Assembly: GCA_934725285.1 (NCBI GenBank)
Contig: CAKVBK010000032.1
Span: 1 to 20,014, forward strand
DNA length: 20,014 nucleotides
From: an uncultured Bacteroidales bacterium
GTDB taxonomy: Bacteria > Bacteroidota > Bacteroidia > Bacteroidales > UBA932
Direction of reading: 5' to 3'
Positions 9,049 to 16,500 of the stretch are shown one piece after another. Under the pieces are notes generated by a model. That model was not told the origin of the DNA. It searched no databases and saw nothing but the letters and a program-made list of their open reading frames with translations. How positions within the stretch are numbered: position 1 is the stretch's first letter; every line of letters begins with the position of its first letter. The translations under genes and the position numbers were made by a program.

Positions 9049-10599
9049 ATGAAATCCAAAACATTGATAATGGCCGCAGCGGCCGCACTTTGTCTAAGCT
9101 CCTGCGACGGATATTTCTCCAACATGGACATTCCTAACGAGTATGCCCCTGACATCAATGTCGTGATGGGTGACATCAACCAGTACCCGTCTCTTGTGAA
9201 GGGAGCCTATGTCAACTACTGGCAGTACATGCTTGGCTACGACACAGAGCCTTCCTGGAACATGTCCACAAACGCGGACATATTCACTCCGAGCGCCGGC
9301 AACTGGGACATGAAGACATATTATTACCAGTATTCCGGTTTCGAGAAGCCGGAAATCGCCAACACCGATCCGTCCAGCTCGGCTCCCAAGGCTCGTTGGT
9401 ATAATTTCTACAGCATCATAAATACTGTCCGCAGCATGCTGGCCAAGATGGACGAGGGTGACCTTGTCTACATGGAGGGCGGAAAGGATGCGAATTTTAA
9501 GCTGTACGCCAACAATTACTTCCTGATGGGCGCCGCCTATGCCGAGATGGCCCTTTGCTTTGACAAGTGCTTCCTTCTTACCGAAGACACTGACGTCAGT
9601 GTCATCACGAAGGATGACATCAAGCCTTCATCGGAGATAAGGGATGCCGCCTTGGGGTATCTTGACAAGTGCATTGACCTCTGCAAAAAGAACACGTTCA
9701 CGAACTTTGACGGGACATTCCCGGGAAATGCGGTGGGAGACAACACGAAACTGATGCAGGTGGCCAACTTTATGGCGGCAAGGCTTCTGGCTTACTATCC
9801 AAGGACCAACAAGGCTGACACTCCAGATTGGAAGAAGGTTTTGGAATATGCCCAGAACGCCCTAACGTCGGACATCTGCGCCGAGATGCCGGCCAACGAG
9901 GCCACATACGGATGCTGGTCTCAGGCTGTCGCCGGCTACCACACCAGCCAGTGGGTACGCCCGAGCATGAGGATCATCTCGATGATGGCTCCGGATGACA
10001 AGGGCGCCGTCTGGCCTATTCCAAAGGACTACAGTTTCGCGAAGGATGGCCCCATGCCTAAGGTTGTCAACTGTCCGGACGCCCGTCTGAACAATCCAGA
10101 GTATTTTGTCTATACTGATGTCGTGACAACAGGCAGTGGCGCGCAGTTCAACGACTCCTACAGCTCTTATTACATGGGCGAGAAGAACCGTTTCTCCCTT
10201 ACCGGACAGCCAAGTGGCGAGGGCACTCTTTACCTTTTCACCAAGACAGAGTCCGATCTTATCCACGCCGAGGCACTGGCCAACAACGGAAAACTTGCCG
10301 AAGCGGCGGCTCTTGTCAACCTCACTCACAAAAATGTGGGAGGCATGACCGACATCGACGCGTCTTCCTCAAAGGATAAGATCATCGAGTCTGTCTATTA
10401 CGAGATGTTCGTGGAGTGCTGCTTCGCCTGCTCGGCGACAGGTTGGTACAACCGCCGCAGGACTCCGGTGGACAAGTTCCAGCTTACCACGAGATCCTAC
10501 CGTGAATTGCCTATCCCTAAGGTGGAGATAGACTTCTATGGACTTGAGGACTACACATTCGGCGGGCCAAGGGACGAGTATAAGGAATATGAATTTTAA
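9049..10599 (+). CDS. susD: SusD/RagB-family surface glycan-binding lipoprotein
   Basis: A 516-residue lipoprotein that acts as the hinged lid of the SusC channel and captures glycan at the surface. The signal MKSKTLIMAAAAALCLSSC gives lipid-modified Cys19. An earlier ATG at 9031, overlapping the susC stop by one base, would add six residues; I prefer 9049 because the signal is more compact and the leader is A-rich, but both are possible. SusD features visible are the helical TPR-like region (YFLMGAAYAEMALCFDKCFLL, AALGYLDKCIDLC), the late helix LIHAEALANNGKLAEAAALVN, and the C-terminal VYYEMFVECCF ... TGWYNRRR with SYRELPIPKVEID. Tryptophan- and tyrosine-rich stretches (NYWQYMLGYDTEPSWNMS) could supply sugar-stacking residues. 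Pairing with SusC and operon position make the role secure; the ligand is unknown. Confidence 0.94.
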   Translation: MKSKTLIMAAAAALCLSSCDGYFSNMDIPNEYAPDINVVMGDINQYPSLVKGAYVNYWQYMLGYDTEPSWNMSTNADIFTPSAGNWDMKTYYYQYSGFEKPEIANTDPSSSAPKARWYNFYSIINTVRSMLAKMDEGDLVYMEGGKDANFKLYANNYFLMGAAYAEMALCFDKCFLLTEDTDVSVITKDDIKPSSEIRDAALGYLDKCIDLCKKNTFTNFDGTFPGNAVGDNTKLMQVANFMAARLLAYYPRTNKADTPDWKKVLEYAQNALTSDICAEMPANEATYGCWSQAVAGYHTSQWVRPSMRIISMMAPDDKGAVWPIPKDYSFAKDGPMPKVVNCPDARLNNPEYFVYTDVVTTGSGAQFNDSYSSYYMGEKNRFSLTGQPSGEGTLYLFTKTESDLIHAEALANNGKLAEAAALVNLTHKNVGGMTDIDASSSKDKIIESVYYEMFVECCFACSATGWYNRRRTPVDKFQLTTRSYRELPIPKVEIDFYGLEDYTFGGPRDEYKEYEF

Positions 10600-10610
10600 T
10601 TGAGATTGCG

Positions 10611-11024
10611 ATGAAAAATAAAAATATGATTGTCAGCCTGTTGGCTCTTGTATCGCTACTTTTCTGTTCATGCGACAGAAGCGGACGGTTTGAGTTCCTT
10701 GAGCGTGAGATTCCTTGGAATTTCTGTGTGGCTGTGGTGTCGGATGAGAACATGACCCAGCCTGTGGAAGGTGCTACCGTGAAGATCTACAGGACCGAGT
10801 CCGACCGTGACGAGGACAAGAACGTCTTTCTGACGAAAAACAGTGACTCCAAGGGTGAGGCTCTTTTCACTTTTGATGAGTTCAACAAAGGAGGCGAGGG
10901 AGCCGAGGCTCTGAAGGGATGGTATTACATCACTGTCACAAAGGACGCGAAGACTGCCAAGGCGGTGACATACTATCTTCTGATGAACAGTGGCACCACC
11001 TACCAGTGGATTGAACTGAAATAA
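10611..11024 (+). CDS. Small lipoprotein in the susE position, beta-sandwich-like
   Basis: A 137-residue protein that I do not recognise as a named family. It has a lipoprotein signal with a cluster LLFCSC (likely lipidated Cys21), then DRSGRFEF. The body contains QPVEGATVKIYRTESD, followed by a charged DRDEDKN linker and a SKGEALFTFDEF strand. This is the pattern of a carboxypeptidase-regulatory-like or Cna-B-type seven-strand sandwich, in which a 'V-x-G-A-x-V' strand is followed by a 'G-x-x-x-F' strand. It ends with WYYITVTKDAKTAKAVTYYL and TYQWIELK. It starts 11 bases after susD and precedes a terminator, so it is the last gene of the susCD transcript. SusE/F-type glycan-binding proteins usually occupy this place but are far larger. 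A surface accessory or binding role is inference from position; the fold call is tentative. Confidence 0.8.
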   Translation: MKNKNMIVSLLALVSLLFCSCDRSGRFEFLEREIPWNFCVAVVSDENMTQPVEGATVKIYRTESDRDEDKNVFLTKNSDSKGEALFTFDEFNKGGEGAEALKGWYYITVTKDAKTAKAVTYYLLMNSGTTYQWIELK

Positions 11025-11050
11025 GGTTTGTGTATTAATAATGGTGTTTG

Positions 11051-11093
11051 AGAGAGGTGCGCCGGCACCAAGTCGCTGGTGCGCCTCTCTTTT
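11051..11093 (+). terminator. Intrinsic terminator or attenuator after the susCD segment
   Basis: Arms AGAGAGGTGCGCC (11051-11063) and GGTGCGCCTCTCT (11078-11090) pair over 13 positions, eleven Watson-Crick and two G-T, around a 14-base loop. A short run of Ts follows (11090-11093). The loop itself allows an alternative inner pairing, GCACCA with TGGTGC. It lies 26 bases after the small lipoprotein gene and 14 bases before the glycosidase start. Read-through could let the downstream enzymes be made at a lower level; I see no good TAnnTTTG box between the hairpin and ATG 11108. Confidence 0.8.
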
Positions 11094-11107
11094 ATAGATG
11101 TGGTTTT

Positions 11108-14100
11108 ATGATGTTAAGGCGATTCCTTTCCGTTATAGGTACAGCATTGGTGACACTGCTTTCATCCTGTGGGCGACAGGACTTGAGAGTCGTCCTCATT
11201 GACAGTGTCCACGTTCCTGGACAGATTGATTCTTTGGAATCCATGCTGTCTTCGGAAGATGGGGTGTCTTGCTCCGTCATCGAAGCCGGTTCCGAAACTG
11301 ATCTTTCCGGGTTCGATGTCGTCTGGTTCCACAGGCCTGACAGCTCGGTTTTTTCGGAAACGGAGAGAAACCTTGCCGAAAGACTGCTTGCCTATGTCGG
11401 GGCTGGCGGAAAACTGATCCTTTCAATGGATGCCGTAAGGCTTCTGAATGAAACAGGTGTGGAAGACTCTCCGATCTCCGCGTGGACTTACGATGCCGTG
11501 GACTACGGCTTCGGGCGCAAGGTCGGCTTTCATTCATTCCGTTCGCATCCATTGTTTGATGGAATGAACGGAGGCGCTTATGTCTGGCACGGGCACAATG
11601 ACAACAAATGTCGGGTCCTCGGTTTCCCGAAAGGCGTGACCCCGGCCGCTGACGGAACCAAAGTGATCGGAATATTCTGGGAATATATCTATTATCATCC
11701 CGATGAGAAAGTCATTTGGGAGACTCCTTACGGGAAAGGAAACATCCTGTCTGTCGGTGGAATGCTGGACTACGGTGCCCCTAACTATAACCGTTGCCTT
11801 CTCGAACGCTTCACAAGAAATTGCGTTGAATATCTTGCCGGCACATTGAAATCGGCTGAGACTCCCCGTTATTGGGACTGTTCCGAAAGACCGGCGACAT
11901 CGGAGGAAGGTTATGAATATGACCGTGTGGATATTCCCGGACCGACGCGTTGGACTCTCCCGGAGGATTCTCATGCCTTGAGCTGGAAAGCGACGGGGAA
12001 TGAGGTCAACATCGCCGGTAGGAGGACGACTGTCATCTGCAAGGAGAACGGCGGGATATTCGAGATCTGGACACATCCTTTCATGTCGTTGAGGGATTGC
12101 CGTGTTTTTGTCAAGACTGCCGGAGGCTGTTCTTTTCTGGGTGCGGAGGAGACCGACATTCAGTTGCGTGCCAATTCCATAATCCGGGAATATTCAGCCG
12201 GAGGGATCAAGATCCGGGAAGTGATAACGGGTCCTGTGGATTCCCCGTCCGCTGTTGCCCATTATGAATGGGAAGATGATTCGGTAGAGGAAATCTATGT
12301 GGATTTCAAGACAAATCTCCGGTATATGTGGCCGTATTCCTCGGACGCTCTTGGCACAATATGCTATGGGTGGTCCGACGGACTGAACGCTTTCGTCGCA
12401 TCTGACCGCAACCGGGAGTTCGTGTCCATTGTCGGGTTCAATGTCCCGGCGAGGATTGCCTCGGCGGGACAGTATGACGGGTTCGGCTACGATTCCGGCG
12501 CGCCTGTCGGGATCCCTACTGATCTGCGTCAGGTGAACGCCAGTGTACGCCTTGACGTCAAAGGCACCAAGTGCTTTGATGTCCTGTTTGCCGCCGGTGA
12601 TCAGGGAGAGGCGCAGGCGGAAGATGATTACAAGGCCATTGCGGCGGCTCCATATTCGGTGTTCCTTTCAAGTGACTCGTACTACAAAGGCTATGTCGCC
12701 TCCAAGGCCATTGTGGAGACTCCGGATTCCATATTCAATGAAGGTTACTATTGGGCCACCGTAAGCTCGGAGCAGTTCAATGTAGATGTTCCGGGAATGG
12801 GTAAGGGACTTTTCGCCGGTTATTCTTCCTCTCGGCGTGGCTGGAACGGCGGTCAGAAAGTGAGCGGACGGCCCGGGTACGCCTGGTTTTTCGGACGTGA
12901 CGCTGAATGGAGTTCTCTGGCTTTCCTTGGGATGGGAGATTTCCAGGCCGTGCGGGATGTGCTTGAGAATCTCATAAGGTATCAGCGGCTTGACGGAAAG
13001 ATCTATCACGAAGCGACCACGAGCGGTTCGATCCATTATGACGCTTCCGACGCGACTCCGTTCTTTGTGGTTCTTATGGGCAAGTATCTTAAGGCCAGCG
13101 GGGACGTGGAATTTGTGAAAAGGAATATCACGGCGGTGCACAAGGCTCTGGCGTTCTGCGCCTCCACCGACACCAATGGTGACGGGCTTCCGGAAAACAC
13201 GAATGTGGGACACGGATGGCTTGAGGGGGGACAATTCTACGGTTCCGAGACCGAACTGGTCGTGGCGGCCTTGTACTGCCGGGGACTTTATGAGGGGGCT
13301 GACATCTGCCGCTTGACCGGAGACAGGGCCAACGCGGAAAAGTATTCGGCGGAAGCCGACAAGGTCAGGAATATCATCAACCGGGATTACTGGAATGAGT
13401 CCCGCGGCTATTTCAACTTCGGTAAAATGCCGGACGGAACGTTCACAAAGGATTTTCTGGCGTTGACTTCATCTTCCATATATTTCGGGGATCTGGATTA
13501 TGCCAAGTCCAGGGAAACAGCCTTGAAATACGCGGATCTGCGGATGAGTGGGGACTGGGGGGTCTCTTCTGTGGCGGACACATGCCGGTTGGAAAGCTAC
13601 GGGGCATATTCCGAGGATAACATCTGGCCGTTGTTTACCGGCTCGGTCGCCTTGGCGGAGTTCGGCTTCGGACGGTATATTCAAGGATTCAGTCACATCA
13701 TGCACAATCTGCTTGCCTACAAGGGTGAGTTCCATGGCCGGATACCGGAGGTCCTGAACGGAAGGACGTACCGCTCCAACGGAATAACCAGGAATCAATG
13801 CTGGTCAGAGACAATGACTGTACAGCCGATTTTGGAGGGCATGGTGGGATTCTGTCCGGACGCTCTGAACGCATCAGCCCGGCTGGCTCCACGTCTGCCT
13901 CTTGACTGGGACTGGTTCAAGGCGTCCAACCTTCGTGTGGGCGAAGGAAGACTGAATATGTCGATGACACGTTCCATCGGAGAGATCCGCTATCTGGTCA
14001 CATCTGACAAACCATTGGATGTCACCATGATGCCATCCTATGGAATAGGCACGGAAATCCTGTCTGTGAATGTGGATGGGACCGAAACGGCTTTCTCGGT

Positions 14101-14464
14101 TGAGGATGACGAGGAATACACGACGATCCGGTTTCATGTCAAGGTCAGAGGCTCCAGCGAGATCGTTGTAAGATGTAGGGAAAAGGCGGCTCCGTTGCCT
14201 CATTACCGGACGCCGGGGGCGCGGGACACGCGAAGATATTCGAATATCATATTCCAGAAAGTTGTGGACGGCGATCTTGTCCTTACCGTCCAGGGCCTCT
14301 CCGGGACCAAAGACACCATTTCTGTTTACGCTCCAGGCGGAGTCAGACGTGTCGAGGGTGCTGAAGGATTCGTCAAGTACGGTTCGGATGTCTATGACGT
14401 GGCGGTCGATTTTCCTGCCACGAAAGACAAGTCTGTGACAAAACAAGTAACGATTATACAATAA
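11108..14464 (+). CDS. Lipoprotein: ThuA/GATase1-like domain fused to a six-hairpin glycosidase
   Basis: A 1118-residue lipoprotein (signal ending LLSSC, Cys21). Residues about 26-245 look like a Rossmann-type class-I-amidotransferase/ThuA-like domain: VVLIDSV start, LAYVGAGGKLILSMD, SHPLFDGM and GKGNILSVGGM. Residues about 265-500 are a beta-rich sandwich. Residues about 505-930 form an (alpha/alpha)6 barrel like amylo-alpha-1,6-glucosidase and mannosylglycerate-hydrolase-like enzymes: PGYAWFFGRDAEW (Asp598, Glu600), KIYHEATTSG, SDATPFF, GDGLPENTN (Glu696), YSEDNIWPLFTG (Glu836) and QCWSE (Glu901). Glu836 with Asp598 or Glu696 are candidate catalytic acids by analogy only. A beta-sandwich tail follows. 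I chose ATG 11108 (11111 also possible) because an upstream in-frame TTG lies in the terminator. It precedes a GH127-type gene by 9 bases. The CAZy family is uncertain; GH142 (beta-L-arabinofuranosidase) is one six-hairpin family to test. Confidence 0.82.
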   Translation: MMLRRFLSVIGTALVTLLSSCGRQDLRVVLIDSVHVPGQIDSLESMLSSEDGVSCSVIEAGSETDLSGFDVVWFHRPDSSVFSETERNLAERLLAYVGAGGKLILSMDAVRLLNETGVEDSPISAWTYDAVDYGFGRKVGFHSFRSHPLFDGMNGGAYVWHGHNDNKCRVLGFPKGVTPAADGTKVIGIFWEYIYYHPDEKVIWETPYGKGNILSVGGMLDYGAPNYNRCLLERFTRNCVEYLAGTLKSAETPRYWDCSERPATSEEGYEYDRVDIPGPTRWTLPEDSHALSWKATGNEVNIAGRRTTVICKENGGIFEIWTHPFMSLRDCRVFVKTAGGCSFLGAEETDIQLRANSIIREYSAGGIKIREVITGPVDSPSAVAHYEWEDDSVEEIYVDFKTNLRYMWPYSSDALGTICYGWSDGLNAFVASDRNREFVSIVGFNVPARIASAGQYDGFGYDSGAPVGIPTDLRQVNASVRLDVKGTKCFDVLFAAGDQGEAQAEDDYKAIAAAPYSVFLSSDSYYKGYVASKAIVETPDSIFNEGYYWATVSSEQFNVDVPGMGKGLFAGYSSSRRGWNGGQKVSGRPGYAWFFGRDAEWSSLAFLGMGDFQAVRDVLENLIRYQRLDGKIYHEATTSGSIHYDASDATPFFVVLMGKYLKASGDVEFVKRNITAVHKALAFCASTDTNGDGLPENTNVGHGWLEGGQFYGSETELVVAALYCRGLYEGADICRLTGDRANAEKYSAEADKVRNIINRDYWNESRGYFNFGKMPDGTFTKDFLALTSSSIYFGDLDYAKSRETALKYADLRMSGDWGVSSVADTCRLESYGAYSEDNIWPLFTGSVALAEFGFGRYIQGFSHIMHNLLAYKGEFHGRIPEVLNGRTYRSNGITRNQCWSETMTVQPILEGMVGFCPDALNASARLAPRLPLDWDWFKASNLRVGEGRLNMSMTRSIGEIRYLVTSDKPLDVTMMPSYGIGTEILSVNVDGTETAFSVEDDEEYTTIRFHVKVRGSSEIVVRCREKAAPLPHYRTPGARDTRRYSNIIFQKVVDGDLVLTVQGLSGTKDTISVYAPGGVRRVEGAEGFVKYGSDVYDVAVDFPATKDKSVTKQVTIIQ

Positions 14465-14473
14465 TATTTAAAA

Positions 14474-16486
14474 ATGAAACGTAAATTACTGCTTCTTGCT
14501 ATGATAGCTGGCACTTGCTGTTCCGTCGCCTCCGCAAAGGAGGGAACATCCCTGTACCAGAACAACAGGGATCCGCTGGTCCACAAGCCGTTGGTGGAAC
14601 TGCCTCTTGGCAGCGTGAAGGCTGACGGTTGGCTGGAAGACCAACTCCAAAGAATGGCCACGGGCCTGACCGGTCACCTTGACGAGCTTTATCCGCACGT
14701 TATGGGCGAGCGTAACGGATGGCTTGGAGGCGACGGAGACATGTGGGAAAGGGGACCATACTGGATTGATGGCCTTATTCCTCTTGCGTATACTCTTGAT
14801 GACGAGGCTCTTAAGGCTAAGGCGAAACCATGGGTGGAATGGGCACTTGCCAGCCAGACCGAGGACGGCTATTTCGGCCCTACGGTCGATCTGGAATATG
14901 AGCGCGGACTTCAAAGGTCGAACGCCAAGGACTGGTGGCCGAGAATGGTTGTCCTTAAATTCCTCAAACAGTACTATGACGCCACTGGTGATGAGCGTGT
15001 CCTTACTTTCTTCACCAAGTATTTCAGGTACCAGCACAAACATCTGACGGAGACGCCTCTCAATAATTGGACGTACTGGGGACAGGAAAGAGGCGGTGAC
15101 AATCTTTACATCGTCTATTGGCTCTACAACATCACCGGTGACGGTTTCCTGCTGGAACTTGGTGACATCATAGCCTCTCAGACCGCTGATTGGACAGGAC
15201 GCTTGTCCGACAGGACTACTTTGACGTCTTTGTTCACACTTCATTGCGTCAATCTTGCCCAAGGAATGAAGGAGCCTGTTATCCGGTACCAAAAGACAAA
15301 GGATAAGGCTTGCCTGGATGCTATTGACACAGGGCTTGCGGACATCAGGAGGACCATCGGATGGCCGACCGGACTGTATGGCGCGGATGAATTGCTCCAT
15401 TCCGGCAACCCTACCCAAGGATCAGAACTTTGCACGGCGGTGGAGATGATGTTCTCGCTAGAGAAGATGATCGAGATCACCGGCCGGACGGATTGGGCGG
15501 ACTTGCTGGAGAGGGTGACATTCAACGCTCTGCCTACGCAGTCTACCGATGCTTATGACGCAAGGCAGTATTACCAGCAACTAAATCAGATTGAGATTTC
15601 AAAGAATGGGGGAAGAAACTTCATGACGAGCTACAATGGGACTGACCAGCTCTACGGAATCCTTTGCGGCTATCCTTGCTGTACCTCCAACATGCACCAG
15701 GGCTGGCCTAAGTTCACCAAGCACCTATGGTTCGCGTCCGATGACAATGGACTTGCGGCGATGGTTTACGCTCCTTGCCATGTTACAGCCAAGGTGGCTG
15801 ACGGTCAGGAAGTGACTCTCAAAGAGGAAACCAATTATCCGTTTGACGAGACGATAAGGATAACGGTGTCCGCAAAACGTAAGGTTTCGTTTCCTGTCCA
15901 TCTTAGAATTCCGGAATGGTGTGACGCTCCTGTGCTTACGGTCAACGGCAAGGCATGCGAGACTCCGGGCAAAGGCGGAATGGCCACTATTGACAGGCAA
16001 TGGAAAAATGGCGACGTCATCGAGTTGTCCCTGCCGATGAAAGTGTCGGTAAGCCGCTGGTACGAGAAATCGGCTGTTGTTGAAAGAGGACCGCTTGTGT
16101 ATGCCTTGCGCATAGGAGAGCAATGGAAAAAAGTCTCCTTTGACGGAGAGTTCAACGGTCAGCACGGCGATTGGTACTACGAGGTCCTTCCGACCACTCC
16201 TTGGAACTATTGCCTTCAGGTCAAGGACATTGACAACGTAGAGGAGGCCTTCAAGGTTGTGCGTAGGGATGTGTCTGGCTATCCTTGGAACCAGGAGAAC
16301 GCTCCTCTGGAAATCCATGCGAAGGGAAAAAGGGTGCCTTTCTGGCATGAGTACAACGGATCGGCCGGTCCGTTGCCGTTCAGTACGCTCTATCAGGGAA
16401 CATTTCCTGAGGAAGAGGACATTGTCCTTATCCCTTACGGATGCACGACTTTGCGCATAACTGAGTTCCCTGTCACGAACAGATAG
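14474..16486 (+). CDS. DUF1680/GH127-superfamily glycosidase, secreted
   Basis: A 670-residue enzyme with a Sec signal peptide cut after ASA (about residue 21), so it is probably periplasmic. The (alpha/alpha)6 barrel carries GWLGGDGDMWERGPYWIDGL (82-100) and EDGYFGP, typical of one DUF1680 subgroup. In HypBA1 of Bifidobacterium longum (GH127) a zinc ion is held by Glu338, Cys340, Cys417 and Cys418, Cys417 being the nucleophile and Glu322 the acid/base. Here the matching residues are Glu318 and Cys320 (GSELC) and Cys402-Cys403 (GYPCCTSN), with Glu306 (ADELLHSG) the likely acid/base. The Glu306-Glu318 gap is 12 residues against 16 in HypBA1, so the active-site loop differs. A C-terminal beta-sandwich follows (VHLRIPEW, VERGPLVYAL). 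Substrate may be beta-L-arabinofuranose or another L-sugar: a GH127 member from B. thetaiotaomicron RG-II degradation acts on aceric acid. It starts 9 bases after the preceding glycosidase gene. Confidence 0.88.
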   Translation: MKRKLLLLAMIAGTCCSVASAKEGTSLYQNNRDPLVHKPLVELPLGSVKADGWLEDQLQRMATGLTGHLDELYPHVMGERNGWLGGDGDMWERGPYWIDGLIPLAYTLDDEALKAKAKPWVEWALASQTEDGYFGPTVDLEYERGLQRSNAKDWWPRMVVLKFLKQYYDATGDERVLTFFTKYFRYQHKHLTETPLNNWTYWGQERGGDNLYIVYWLYNITGDGFLLELGDIIASQTADWTGRLSDRTTLTSLFTLHCVNLAQGMKEPVIRYQKTKDKACLDAIDTGLADIRRTIGWPTGLYGADELLHSGNPTQGSELCTAVEMMFSLEKMIEITGRTDWADLLERVTFNALPTQSTDAYDARQYYQQLNQIEISKNGGRNFMTSYNGTDQLYGILCGYPCCTSNMHQGWPKFTKHLWFASDDNGLAAMVYAPCHVTAKVADGQEVTLKEETNYPFDETIRITVSAKRKVSFPVHLRIPEWCDAPVLTVNGKACETPGKGGMATIDRQWKNGDVIELSLPMKVSVSRWYEKSAVVERGPLVYALRIGEQWKKVSFDGEFNGQHGDWYYEVLPTTPWNYCLQVKDIDNVEEAFKVVRRDVSGYPWNQENAPLEIHAKGKRVPFWHEYNGSAGPLPFSTLYQGTFPEEEDIVLIPYGCTTLRITEFPVTNR

Positions 16487-16500
16487 TGTATATTTGCGTT

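Noticed and set aside
10611..11024. Calling the small lipoprotein SusE or SusF
   Set aside because: It is much too short and lacks the multiple Ig/CBM modules of those proteins; only the position agrees.
11048..11107. TTG start extending the six-hairpin glycosidase upstream by 20 residues
   Set aside because: The extension is encoded by the terminator hairpin and would put non-signal residues before a good lipoprotein signal starting at 11108.
14486..15418. 310-codon open frame on the minus strand, opposite the first GH127-type gene
   Set aside because: It lies wholly inside a strongly conserved + strand enzyme, has no signal sequence or motif, and its openness follows from the codon bias of the real gene.
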